A stretch of DNA of 64,000 nucleotides from CAVPJC01 sp963705155. Lineage in GTDB: Bacteria; Chloroflexota; Anaerolineae; Anaerolineales; UBA4823. The notes below the pieces were generated by a model. That model was not told where the DNA came from. It saw only the letters and a list, made by a program, of their open reading frames with translations, and made no database searches. Position numbers and translations under genes: made by a program. Positions 36,981-45,781 of the stretch are shown one piece after another (within the stretch, counting starts at the first letter, position 1; every line of letters starts with the position of its first letter). Where the stretch lies: contig CAVPJC010000013.1 of assembly GCA_963705155.1 (NCBI GenBank), forward strand, positions 372,001-436,000, written 5' to 3'.

Positions 36981-38599
36981 TTTCGCATATTATGGGCAAT
37001 ACATACCAGACCCCACTCCGTTTTTACCTTCTCCAACCCCCGTAAGTGAAATCTACGGAAGCGCATATTGTGTTTGACCTGGCCGAAAAAGGTTTCGACC
37101 TCCACATTGCGCTGCACTCGCAGGTATTTGCCTTGTTCCGAAAGCAAGTTCGTTTTAGCTTGCTCTCGGAAGCGTCTCAAGCGGAAACTGACGCGGATGT
37201 GGCGATTGCCTTTGGCCTGGGTACATTCAGGCTTGAAGGGACACGCCTGACAATCAGCCGCCTCGTAATGGCGGGTCTCGATCGGGTAGCCATTATCAGA
37301 CTTCTCATGCCCGGTATAACGGTAGGTCAGGCGCTTCCCAGCCGGGCAGGTGAAGGCATCGGTGTGTTCGTCGTAGGGGAAATTCTCGGAGCGGAACAGC
37401 GCTTTTCGGATGAGCCTGGGGTTTCGGTGCTTGTGTTGTTTACGGTGGAAGGTGTTGTATTTGACATAATTGCCGAGCTTGTTTTCCTCAATATACACAT
37501 AGTTCTCTTCACTGCCATATCCGGCATCGGCAGAGATATGCCGGGGTAGAAGGCATGCTCGGGCATCTTCTCCCCTGGGCAGCAATCCCGGCTTTCGCCC
37601 GGCAATCGCAGCCAGGTTGGCCTTGACCCCTTCCAGGTGCGGGATCAGGCAGGTTGTGTCTCCACTGCGCTGGTGCAGACTGAAACCGACCACAAACTGA
37701 TCTTCCGTTCCCGTCTGAATGTTGTATGCCGGTTTGGGCAGCGGTTCTTTGGCCCCGCGATCTTCTTTCATGCGCATGAAGGTCGCAGCCTCATCTGTCT
37801 TTGAGTAGCTGCTTCGCCCTCCCAGTTTGCGCTCCTGCTCCTCATACCGTTTCTGCCGCGGCAGGTAGTCGGTCTCCATCTTCTTGATCGCCTTGACCAG
37901 TTTCTTGTTTTCCGGCTGCTCTTTCAAGCGCTGGTTCAGTTCGGTGACCTTTTTCTCCAGTTTCTCGGCGTCTATCCCACCCCCGCTGCCGCCCATTTCC
38001 TCCAGGTCCTTGTCCCCATATTCGGCGTTCTCAGCTTCGTTCACCCTATCGATCTCTTTCAGCAGTTCCCCTACTTTTTCACCTAAGCGCTTCTCGTATT
38101 TCGCCCGGCTCTTGGCCCACACCACCTTGTGTCGGTTTGCATCCGCTTCTATCTTCGTCCCATCCACGAAGTAGTTCTCCAGCTTGACATATCCTTCTTC
38201 CACCAGCAATTCCAGCACCAGCGTAAAAACTTCCTCGATTGCTCCTCTCATCCGCTCTCCCCGAAAGGCGTTGATCGTCCGAAAGTCGGGTTGGTTTCCT
38301 CCACTCATCCACAGAAAGTTTACGTTTTCTCGCACCGCCTTCGCAATCTGCCGTGACGAGTAGATCCGTTGTGTGTAGGCGTATACCAATATCTTCAGCA
38401 ACATTGCTGGATGGTAGCTGCTGGTTCCGCCACCTTTGTACTTCTTCAATAGGGGTTCCAGATGGATACGCTCGATTGCCCGGTTGACCACTCTCACAAT
38501 GTGGTTTGCCGGGATCAGTTCATCCCAACTCGGTGGGATCAGGCTGGGCTGTGCCATGCTATATGGCTTGAAGACCGGGGCGGCTCGTTTTCTTTTCAT
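36968..38599 (-). CDS. IS1182-family transposase
   Basis: 543 residues, intact. The N-terminal helical DNA-binding domain (DUF772-like) includes SSYHPAMLLKILVYAYTQRI and QPDFRTINAFR. The DDE catalytic domain has NYFVDGTKIEADANRH (first Asp), HISADAGYGSEENY (second Asp) and VETFFGQVKHNMRFRRFHLR (Glu). Between them lie a long charged coiled-coil-like insertion (residues about 165-255) and a Cys-rich segment CQACPFKPEC typical of the IS1182 group. The start MKRKRAAPVFKPYSMAQPSL is at 38599. As the frame is intact and ends are present, it may be active. Confidence 0.92.
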   Translation of the reverse strand: MKRKRAAPVFKPYSMAQPSLIPPSWDELIPANHIVRVVNRAIERIHLEPLLKKYKGGGTSSYHPAMLLKILVYAYTQRIYSSRQIAKAVRENVNFLWMSGGNQPDFRTINAFRGERMRGAIEEVFTLVLELLVEEGYVKLENYFVDGTKIEADANRHKVVWAKSRAKYEKRLGEKVGELLKEIDRVNEAENAEYGDKDLEEMGGSGGGIDAEKLEKKVTELNQRLKEQPENKKLVKAIKKMETDYLPRQKRYEEQERKLGGRSSYSKTDEAATFMRMKEDRGAKEPLPKPAYNIQTGTEDQFVVGFSLHQRSGDTTCLIPHLEGVKANLAAIAGRKPGLLPRGEDARACLLPRHISADAGYGSEENYVYIEENKLGNYVKYNTFHRKQHKHRNPRLIRKALFRSENFPYDEHTDAFTCPAGKRLTYRYTGHEKSDNGYPIETRHYEAADCQACPFKPECTQAKGNRHIRVSFRLRRFREQAKTNLLSEQGKYLRVQRNVEVETFFGQVKHNMRFRRFHLRGLEKVKTEWGLVCIAHNMRKLAG

Positions 38600-38747
38600 A
38601 CCCCCTATTGAATTATATTTTCTTTAGATCACGAAGGGGGCTGCCCAGTTCTTTTTGGACAGCCCTCTTTCGTTTTAAGGGGATAGAAAAGAAGACCTTC
38701 TGGTATGTTTATTCTGCCAAGAAAAAACAAAAACAGGAGGTCTTTAG

Positions 38748-40099
38748 ATGGAAAAGCATACGCCTCATTCGGATAAAGGTCAAGATGGACGTCAGCAATC
38801 GGAAGCGCTGGCCGATTTGTGCTACCGCTTTGGGCGACCGCTGCTGGAGAAGTTGTACACGAAACTCGACCGGCGGCTGGTGCAAACTCTGCTTGACTTG
38901 ATGATTGTGATTGTGATGCACCGGCATCGTAACGATGGTTTGCTTTTGAGTGAGTTAGGGGGCCAATTGTTGGATGGCGAGCACGCCCCGGCTGGAACGA
39001 AACGTATCCACAACTTGCTGCGTCATCCGGGCTGGGAAGCGCAAGCGATGAGCGACTATCTGTGGCAGCAGGCCGATCAAGCGATCGAGCAGCGCCTGAA
39101 CCCTCAGGATGATGTATATGTGATTTGGGATGAGAGTGTCATCGAGAAGCCTGAAAGCTTGAAGCCGGAACGCTTGTGTGCAGTGCGTTCCAGCAAAGCT
39201 CGCCGATTGAAGCGGATCAAGCCGGGCTATTACAACCCGCCTGGGGGAGGTCCGATCTTTGTGCCTGGTTTCAATTGGCTTCAAGTGGTCGTAACCGGGT
39301 TGCGGGGGGTCCCAACCCTGGCCCATCTCCGCTATTGGACGACCCGCGGCGAAGCGCAAACCACCAAGCGCCAAGAAGAACATCAGTCCTCCAACAGGTG
39401 GCCAAACGCTGGGGACGAATGGTGATCCATATCTGGGATCGCGGCTTTGCTGGGGCTCCCTGGCTGGGATTTGCCCTTGCTCGACCAAGTGCGTTTTATT
39501 GTGCGTTGGCAAAAAGGTTATAATTTGATCACCGCAGATGGACGCTTGCTCAAAGCCTGGCAATGTACCCGGGGCAAGCGCTCTTTGGATCATCGCTTGA
39601 TCTATGATGCCGTACGCCGCTGTGAGCGCAAGACCGGGATCGTCTTATGTTCCGGTGCGAGTGCCGGACTATCCGGATGTCCCCCTGACCCTGGTCGTCT
39701 CTCGGCCTGGCAAGGGGCGTAAGCCTTGGTATCTGATCACCAACGAACCCATCCAGACGGTGGAAGATGCCTGGCGCATTGTCTTGGCCTACAACCGCCG
39801 CTGGCAAGTCGAAATCTCTATCCGTTATACCAAATCCGAATTGGCCTTTGAAAGCCCACGCCTGCTGAAACTGGGAGCGCCGAGAAAAACTGCTGGCGAT
39901 TGCCGCCTTGGTTCAGGCTTTCCTGTTTTCTCTGTTGGGCGCTGATTTCGACATCTTGCGAACCCGCCTGCTCCGAGCGTTGGTGCCATAGAACCGGAAA
40001 GCGGAACCGCTCTACAGCAGTTCCGCTTTACCGTCTGCGTTTGGCCCTCAGCTCGCTGTGGCTCGCTTTCAGGCCTCTTGTACTCCCAAGATTAATTAA
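38748..40099 (+). pseudogene. Broken DDE transposase of an IS4-like group
   Basis: Transposase remnant in at least four frames. In order: MEKHTPHSDKGQDGRQQSEA, LYTKLDRRLVQTLLDLMIVI, VYVIWDESVIEKPESLKPER (first Asp), HIWDRGFAGAPWL (second Asp), WYLITNEPIQTVEDAWRIV, YNRRWQVEISIRYTKSELAF (Glu), LVQAFLFSLLGADFDILRTR and a plausible end PKIN at 40099. A good Shine-Dalgarno (AGGAGG) precedes ATG 38748. Breaks are near 39385, 39460, 39640-39660, 39880 and later. It follows the IS1182 end by 80 bases. I could not find its terminal repeats. Either a decayed element or sequence errors. Confidence 0.72.
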
Positions 40100-40118
40100 G
40101 GGAGGTGTCATCTATTGG

Positions 40119-40385
40119 TTACATAATGCCAATCTCACCTACTTCTTGAATATCCAGCGGAATTCCATCCAACTCGGAGGGCAGAACATCCCTGGGGTCG
40201 AGCTGAGATACAGGAACCTTTTTCTTCACCATGACGACAATTGCGACGGTGTCAGTACGGATACCATGCCGCCAGCGGTAACCAACCCCTACACCCACAA
40301 CATTGGCGCGCTGCAACAGCCAATGCAGATGCGCATCCTTCACATTGCGGGCTTTCTCTGTCAGTGCAGGATCAGATGGTGACAT
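40119..40385 (-). CDS. Small protein homologous to the N-terminal domain of its neighbour
   Basis: 88 residues: HLHWLLQRANVVGVGVGYR, TVAIVVMVKKKVPVSQLDP and LPSELDGIPLDIQEVGEI. This matches residues 10-80 of the adjacent protease-like protein (QQSLLAKSNVIGVGTGYK, LVTLVRQKMPVAGLDP, RQIDGVRTDVVEVG). It is therefore a free-standing copy of that N-terminal domain, probably arising by tandem duplication and loss of the protease fold. It overlaps the upstream gene by 14 bases, so the two are cotranslated. Function unknown; an inhibitor, prodomain or assembly partner is conceivable but unproven. Confidence 0.7.
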   Translation of the reverse strand: MSPSDPALTEKARNVKDAHLHWLLQRANVVGVGVGYRWRHGIRTDTVAIVVMVKKKVPVSQLDPRDVLPSELDGIPLDIQEVGEIGIM

Positions 40386-41379
40386 TCAAGCAATCCAATA
40401 CGGCCTGGATCGGGTTGATGATGGTTGACTGGTCGGAGCCAGCAAAGAGCAGACCGACGGCTTGCTGGGAATTGCCCGCGACAACCAACGATCCAAAATC
40501 ACCGCCCTGTGACATGGGTCCGGCAACGATCTGGTTATCAAACTGGGCGGTACGGCCTGGGCCGTAGCTTACGTTCACCGTAGCATCAATAACAGTGACT
40601 TCGCCTGTGGTAAAAGCCGTAGTTCGTCCTGATTTTCGGATTTGCATACCCAGGCTGGCCTGGGATGTGCCGCTGATGACACCTACCTCCAGAATTTCAT
40701 CCAGAATAGCTGTTTCATCAACGGGTCGTGCTACGGCGCAATCCACAAGGTTCGTTGCCTGGGGATTGGCCTGTATGGAGATAACCCGATGGGTTGAACC
40801 GAGCAATGCAGCGATGGCATTACCAACCGATGCATAAGCGCCGGCGATATCGCATGAACCGGGTGCTTGTGTGAATTGGATGGGGCAGAAGCGTTCCAGG
40901 TGAGCAATTGTATCCGCGCCGCTTTGGCCGCCATCGGCTGCTCCAGGCTGGATGATTTCATCGCCTTCGGCTGCGTCATTGCTGTTAGCAAGCACGTGAT
41001 TGTTTGAGAGGATGAGGCGCTGGCCAGTGTTACGATCTCTGACGACAGCACCGAATGTGCCTGCAGTGATTTTATAGTGGCCGATGCTGACTCCACCCGG
41101 GGCAGGTCGCCAGCGGTCGGTGCGCGCCAGCAAGGCGCGCACAACGCCAACCTCGACGACGTCTGTTCGAACCCCATCTATCTGGCGCGGCACCAATGCC
41201 TTTGGATCCAGGCCGGCTACTGGCATCTTCTGACGTACCAAGGTAACCAGGCACAATTCTCCGGTATTAATCCCGTTACTGATCTTGTAACCTGTTCCAA
41301 CACCAATAACATTGGATTTTGCCAGAAGTGACTGCTGGTGGGCAGCTTTCACGCGGCGGATTTCGGTTAGCTCAGCCAT
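40372..41379 (-). CDS. NAL1-like trypsin-fold protein lacking the catalytic Ser
   Basis: 335 residues, no signal peptide. Residues 1-80 are the small N-terminal domain shared with the next gene. Residues 100-335 look like a trypsin-fold domain: TAGTFGAVVRDRNTG, LILSNNHVLANSNDA with His128, LVDCAVARPVD with Asp213, and GPMSQGGDFGSLVVAG where GDSGS is expected. Position 295 is Phe (codon TTT at 40495-40497), so the nucleophile is absent unless the base call is wrong. The Shine-Dalgarno AAGGAG and a good promoter lie upstream. The frame is otherwise intact. It is likely a non-proteolytic member or an inactivated protease. Confidence 0.75.
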   Translation of the reverse strand: MAELTEIRRVKAAHQQSLLAKSNVIGVGTGYKISNGINTGELCLVTLVRQKMPVAGLDPKALVPRQIDGVRTDVVEVGVVRALLARTDRWRPAPGGVSIGHYKITAGTFGAVVRDRNTGQRLILSNNHVLANSNDAAEGDEIIQPGAADGGQSGADTIAHLERFCPIQFTQAPGSCDIAGAYASVGNAIAALLGSTHRVISIQANPQATNLVDCAVARPVDETAILDEILEVGVISGTSQASLGMQIRKSGRTTAFTTGEVTVIDATVNVSYGPGRTAQFDNQIVAGPMSQGGDFGSLVVAGNSQQAVGLLFAGSDQSTIINPIQAVLDCLNVTI

Positions 41380-41420
41380 CCTTTTCTCCTTACCTTGCGA
41401 ACAGTTGCCTGAACAATCTT

Positions 41421-41449
41421 ATTGTAGAGAAAAATTGCCAGTGAGTCAA
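41421..41449 (-). promoter_or_regulatory. Promoter of the NAL1-like gene pair
   Basis: On the minus strand TTGACT (41449-41444) is followed after 17 bases by TACAAT (41426-41421), 36 bases before the Shine-Dalgarno. Five of six bases match consensus in each box. Confidence 0.72.
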
Positions 41450-41540
41450 ATAGTGGATTATTTATTTGTCGATCAAAGTCCAGCAAGCCGAGAAAAATCC
41501 GCAAAAAAGGGTACTGTTTTATCTCAAACCTTCAAAGAGA

Positions 41541-42338
41541 TCAGCTTCTGTTGTTCTTCCACCATTCACCAGGCTGAAGGCGCGTATAATAGGTGAGCGG
41601 TCCCCACAGCCGCCTGTGTTGTTCTTCTGTCAGCCGGGTGTAATCTCCAAATCCGGCCAATTGAGAGCGGTGGCAGCACACCGCTTCCCAGGCTTGACGC
41701 CAGAAATCTGAGCCATCGATGATGGTGGTGCTGGCCCACTCGTACCACATGACAGCTTGCCGTTGAACACCGTCTACCGGAAAATAAATGTCTCCAAATA
41801 ATTCCAGGTAAATATTGTATAGATCCGGGCTGATCGTCATGTAATACAGCTTGGAAGTCCGAAAGGATTCCAAACCTTCAGGATCAAAATACGCTGGATC
41901 GGCAGCGCAGATTACTGCCGCATTGGTGAATTGATGGATAGCGATATGATCAGGGTGTCCATAGGCGCCGGCCGCGTCAAATGTGGCCACCACTTGCGGG
42001 CGGATGCGGCGAATTGCACTCACAATTTTTGCAGTAGCTTCGTTGGGATCCGCCTGGTCGAGATCACCATCAATATAATCCAGAAATTCTACATGATGTA
42101 TTCCCAGGACCCTGGCGGCATCCTGCAGCTCTCTTTCTCGAATTTTCCCCAGAGCAGACAGGCCGGGAAAATCCTCAGGACGACCATTCCAACCGCGTTC
42201 ACCGCGGGTGGCGGTGAGCAGGTAAGTCTGGACACCTTGAGAGGCATATTTAGCAAAGGTGCTGCCCATTCCCATTGATTCATCGTCTGGATGGGCCAAT
42301 ACAGCCAGCAGTCGAAGAGATGTGGATGGCAAGATCAT
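41541..42338 (-). CDS. PIG-L/LmbE-family deacetylase
   Basis: 265 residues. The zinc motif AHPDDESMGMGSTFAKYA near the N-terminus and AYGHPDHIAIHQFT supply the His/Asp ligands and catalytic Asp of the family. Members remove acetyl groups from N-acetylglucosaminyl compounds (MshB, BshB, PIG-L). With no thiol-biosynthesis genes nearby, the substrate is open. It ends WGPLTYYTRLQPGEWWKNNR. ATG 42338 follows a TATAAT-containing stretch at about 15-25 bases (minus strand), a possible -10 without clear -35. Divergent from tdk across 125 bases. Confidence 0.87.
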   Translation of the reverse strand: MILPSTSLRLLAVLAHPDDESMGMGSTFAKYASQGVQTYLLTATRGERGWNGRPEDFPGLSALGKIRERELQDAARVLGIHHVEFLDYIDGDLDQADPNEATAKIVSAIRRIRPQVVATFDAAGAYGHPDHIAIHQFTNAAVICAADPAYFDPEGLESFRTSKLYYMTISPDLYNIYLELFGDIYFPVDGVQRQAVMWYEWASTTIIDGSDFWRQAWEAVCCHRSQLAGFGDYTRLTEEQHRRLWGPLTYYTRLQPGEWWKNNRS

Positions 42339-42463
42339 TACGATATTTTAGATCATAATTATACAAAAGTCAAATTTACAGACCAGATTGCAGGGCAGGT
42401 GACAGCCAGACAAAAGACGTATGGTAGAATTTATCCACTCCAACTCTTGAAACGAGGGGAATT

Positions 42464-43037
42464 ATGAAACATGATACTGGTTCGATCGAAGTAATCACAG
42501 GTTCAATGTTCTGCGGCAAGACCGATGAATTGATCCGACGTTTACGCCGGGCGACTATCGCGCGGTCAGAAAGTGCAGGTATTTAAACCTGTCATTGACG
42601 ATCGATATTCGGTTGAAAAGGTAAAATCACATGCTGGCAGTGAGTTCGATGCCCTGCCCATCTCCTCAGCAGGGGAGATCGTATCACGAATACGGCCAAA
42701 TACTACGGTGGTGGCGATCGACGAGGCCCAGTTTTTTGATGAAGATATCATCTCGATAGTTCAACAACTGGCAAATAATGGCCTCAGGGTGATTGTGGCA
42801 GGTTTAGACACTGATTTTCGAGGCGAACCTTTTGGACCGATGCCCGTGTTGATGGCGCAGGCTGAACGGGTCGATAAACTACACGCGATTTGTATGGTAT
42901 GCGGCGAATCAGCTTCACGAACCCAACGTTTGATTGATGGAAAACCTGCCCGGTACAATGACCCGGTGGTCGTGGTAGGTGCAGCAGAATTGTATGAGGC
43001 ACGCTGCCGGAGCCATCATGAGGTGCCCAGAGATTGA
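42464..43037 (+). CDS. tdk: Thymidine kinase (frameshifted)
   Basis: Type II thymidine kinase, about 190 residues. The first frame gives IEVITGSMFCGKTDELIRRL, the P-loop. A break near 42555-42572 switches to VFKPVIDDRYSVEKVKSHAG, IDEAQFFDEDII (Walker B-like), GLDTDFRGEPFGPM and a zinc segment beginning CMVCGESASRTQRL, in which one of the two usual CxxC pairs is present. It phosphorylates salvaged thymidine. The Shine-Dalgarno GAGGGG precedes ATG 42464, and hpt follows after 18 bases, so this is a nucleotide-salvage operon. Confidence 0.88.
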
Positions 43038-43055
43038 GACCCGATAGAGGGACTT

Positions 43056-43613
43056 ATGTCTGATTACCACGATTTTTTAGAAGAGATTTTAATATCTGAA
43101 GATGCGCTGCAAAAGCGAATAGCAGAGCTGGGAGCACAAATCAGCCAGGATTATGCTGGAAGCCAGATTCACATGGTGTGTATTCTGCGCGGCGGCGTAC
43201 TTTTTCTGGCTGATCTAATCCGGCAGATAACAATTCCCACCACAATTGACTTTATGGCGGTCTCATCCTATGGGGCAGGAGCCCGCCAGACAACCGGAAA
43301 AGTCCGCATCACACTGGATCTTCTCCAGGACATTGCGGACTTGAACGTTGTGCTGGTAGAGGATATCGTCGACAGCGGTTATACGATCGCAACCGTAATG
43401 GATTTTCTGCGCAGCCGCCACCCGAAAAGTTTGAGGGTTTGTACCTTATTGGATAAGGCTGAACGACGTGAGGTAGCTGTCCCTATTGATTACTGCGGGT
43501 TTGTTATTCCCGATAAATTTGTTTTCGGGTATGGCTTAGATCTGGACGAGCTCTACCGAAACCTGCCGTTTATTGGTGCTGTAGACGTCAATAAATATAT
43601 GTCTTCACATTGA
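43056..43613 (+). CDS. hpt: Hypoxanthine phosphoribosyltransferase
   Basis: 185 residues, intact. It has CILRGGVLFLADLIRQI, the flexible-loop MAVSSYGAG, the PRPP signature NVVLVEDIVDSGYTIATV and VFGYGLDLDELYRNLPFIG at the C-terminus. It converts hypoxanthine or guanine plus PRPP into IMP or GMP. It lies in the same unit as tdk. ATG 43056 has GAGGG about eight bases upstream. Confidence 0.94.
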   Translation: MSDYHDFLEEILISEDALQKRIAELGAQISQDYAGSQIHMVCILRGGVLFLADLIRQITIPTTIDFMAVSSYGAGARQTTGKVRITLDLLQDIADLNVVLVEDIVDSGYTIATVMDFLRSRHPKSLRVCTLLDKAERREVAVPIDYCGFVIPDKFVFGYGLDLDELYRNLPFIGAVDVNKYMSSH

Positions 43614-43617
43614 TTTT

Positions 43618-43781
43618 ATGTCCAAAAGCACAGCGGAATCAGAGGTGACGAAGCGTGTGCGTACAGTGGTCGTTGGGTGGCGCGGGTGGCAGGGCGGATT
43701 GTAGCTCAGGGAGGCACCCCTACACAGGCGCGGCAGGCTGCGGCAGTTACTCGCCCGAAAGAGCTAGTGGAGATTGTTTAC
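43618..43781 (+). other. Possible small broken ORF before the CCA-adding enzyme
   Basis: ATG 43618 opens MSKSTAESEVTKRVRTVVVG and stops at 43703. A neighbouring frame from about 43677 gives VARVAGRIVAQGGTPTQARQ then AAAVTRPKELVEIVY and runs without a stop into the nucleotidyltransferase. It could be a short gene with one frame break, or an N-terminal extension of the next protein. I do not recognise it. Confidence 0.3.
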
Positions 43782-45273
43782 ATGCCAACAGCGAATCCCT
43801 TCATTCTGCCCGGCATCCTTGAAGAAATCCGAACCGTCTTGCCGGATAGTCAGCCTGTGTACCTGGTAGGTGGGGCAGTCCGAGACGCGTTGCTCAATAG
43901 GGAAACCCACGATCTGGATTTTGTGCTAAAAAGAGATGCATTAAAGGTTGGTCGCGAGGTATCAAATGCCCTGGGGGCGGCCTATTTCCCATTGGATGAA
44001 GAGCGTGAAACAGCCCGTCTGATCCTCACGCGGCCAGATGGCAGCCGGATGTGGATCGACTTCTCAATATTTCGGGGGATAGACCTTGACAGCGACCTGG
44101 GAGCCAGGGATTTCACCATCAATGCGATGGCAATTGATATTCGCAATCCACAGGCCCTGCTCGACCCATTGGGCGGAGCCTCGGATTTACGATTGAAGGT
44201 ATTGCGAGCATGTTCACCCACATCAATGTCGGATGATCCTGTGCGTATCTTGCGGGCTATCCGCCAGGCAGCAGCATTTGGACTCAAGATTCACCCCGGC
44301 ACTTTAAGATGGATGCGTTCTGCGGTCGAAAAATTTAACTCGCGTCTCGGTAGAGCGATTACGAGATGAATTATTCCGCATCCTGGATGGACCTCAACCT
44401 TCTACTGCCATGCGGGCCCTGGAAATGCTGGGGATATTGCCATACTTATTACCTGAACTCGTGGCGCTTAAAGGAGTTTCACAACCGCCGCCGCATACCC
44501 AGGATGTGTGGATGCATACGCTGGGCGTTATGAACAAACTCGGGGCGCTGCTCGATATTCTCAAGCCGCAACACAATCCCGACGCGTCAGCCAGCCTGAT
44601 GATGGGGCTGGTTTCCGTGCGCCTTGGACGTTTCCGGGAACAGCTTGCAGAACATCTCATGGATTTGCAAAATTCTGAGCGCTCTTTGAAGGCGTTACTT
44701 TTCCTTGCTGCTCTGTACCACGATTGCGCCAAACCTCAAACCCGGCAAGCAGATGAAAACGGGAGGATACGTTTCCTGAATCATGAAGAGGTCGGTTCCA
44801 GGCTGGCGCACCAGCGTGGCGTGGCGCTCCATCTCAGCAACGACGAGGCCACGCGGCTACAAATGATTGTCCGCCACCACTTGCGACCGCTTCACCTGGC
44901 TCAAACCGGTGAAGAGCCAACCCGGCGAGCTGTATATCGATTTTTCAGGGATACGGGTGCTGTTGGCGTGGATATTTGCATGCTCGCTCTCGCCGATGTT
45001 CTGGCGACGTATGAAACCAATCTAACGCAAGATATTTGGATTCGCCACCTAGACGTGGCGCGGTCGTTGTTAGAAGCCTGGTGGGAATACCCACAGGTCA
45101 GTGTCTCGCCGCAAGCAATCTTGAACGGGCGCGACATTATGGATGAACTCGGGCTCAAACCCGGCCCAGAAATCGGCCGGTTGCTGGGACTGCTTCAGGA
45201 AGCCCAGGCTACGGGGCAGGTGGCTACGCGTGAAGCAGCCCTGGCTTACCTGCGGGAGCAGCGGATTAACTAA
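43782..45273 (+). CDS. CCA tRNA nucleotidyltransferase / poly(A) polymerase-type enzyme with HD domain (frameshifted)
   Basis: About 496 residues. The polymerase head has QPVYLVGGAVRDALLNRETH with DLDFVL (metal-binding DxD), SDLGARDFTINAMAID and DDPVRILRAIRQAAAFGL. A break near 44330-44340, next to an A5T3 run, is followed by VERLRDELFRILDG and the HD domain (HTQDVWMHTLGVMNKLGALL, LAALYHDCAKPQTRQADENG, IVRHHLRPLHL). It adds CCA to tRNAs or A tails to RNA; the two activities cannot be separated by eye. The start MPTANPFILPGILEEIRTVL at 43782 matches the family better than the upstream GTG 43677. Confidence 0.85.
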
Positions 45274-45332
45274 GCTGTATGGATAACCGGAGTGTAACCG
45301 CGCCGGAAAACCTCGTCAGAGCAAAACCGGCA

Positions 45333-45629
45333 TCATGGATAGATGGTGTTCAACATGGGCTCAAAATAACACCGGCAGCCCAAGGCGTGGGAGCAGCCCT
45401 CGACAGGTAAAGCTGGGGCCTGGTTTTTATCGTAAGTGCCTTCCATTTCCCGGCAAGCCGGACAGCATTCGTGGGATACAACCAGGCGAACGTCCTTTAC
45501 GCGTGGGTTGGCGCGCATGCGCCGGAGGGAAACTGCTGTAGCTGAAAACTCACTCAACTCTGCCTGGCATTTCAGGCAGTGGGTTGCGGAATCAGGTGAT
45601 TGGGTGGAGCATCTGGTACAGGTCTGCAC
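45333..45629 (-). CDS. Small zinc-ribbon protein with a second cysteine cluster
   Basis: 98 residues. The N-terminal zinc ribbon MQTCTRCSTQSPDSATHCLK supplies CxxC...CxxC. The C-terminal half has a second cluster, CCPACREMEGTYDKNQAPAL followed by GCSHALGCRCYFEP. The order C-x2-C, G, LPxxGC, GCRC resembles the cysteine-rich tails of some phage-head-morphogenesis-like and Chloroflexota hypothetical proteins. Eleven cysteines and two histidines in 98 residues suggest two zinc sites. Function unknown. Confidence 0.65.
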   Translation of the reverse strand: MQTCTRCSTQSPDSATHCLKCQAELSEFSATAVSLRRMRANPRVKDVRLVVSHECCPACREMEGTYDKNQAPALPVEGCSHALGCRCYFEPMLNTIYP

Positions 45630-45705
45630 GTTTCGCCTCCGGGAGAAATTTCTTCCATTTTAATCCAAGTTTGCCGGGATGGGCAATCAACTTTATAGAA
45701 TACAT

Positions 45706-45743
45706 AATAATAATTGCGGGTTGAAAAACCCGCAATTATTATT
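45706..45743. terminator. Strong bidirectional terminator with GAAA loop
   Basis: AATAATAATTGCGGGTT (45706-45722) pairs perfectly with AACCCGCAATTATTATT (45727-45743) around the tetraloop GAAA. A/T-rich flanks give U-runs on both strands. It ends the minus-strand receiver gene, whose stop lies about 40 bases away. Confidence 0.85.
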
Positions 45744-45781
45744 TATCGCGGCAAAAATTGGATGTTTATATATTCAGGAGA

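Larger units (their letters stand above)
36884..38667 (-). mobile_element. IS1182-family insertion sequence
   Basis: About 1.78 kb, bounded by inverted repeats: left GGGGCTGTCTAGAAAGAAC from 36884, right (minus strand) GAGGGCTGTCCAAAAAGAAC from 38667, about 16 matches. Each end also folds on itself: at the left GGGGCTGTCTAG (36884-36895) pairs perfectly with CTAGACAGCCCC (36905-36916). No clear target duplication was found. It carries one intact transposase gene on the minus strand with its own terminator, and lies directly behind rpmE. Confidence 0.82.
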
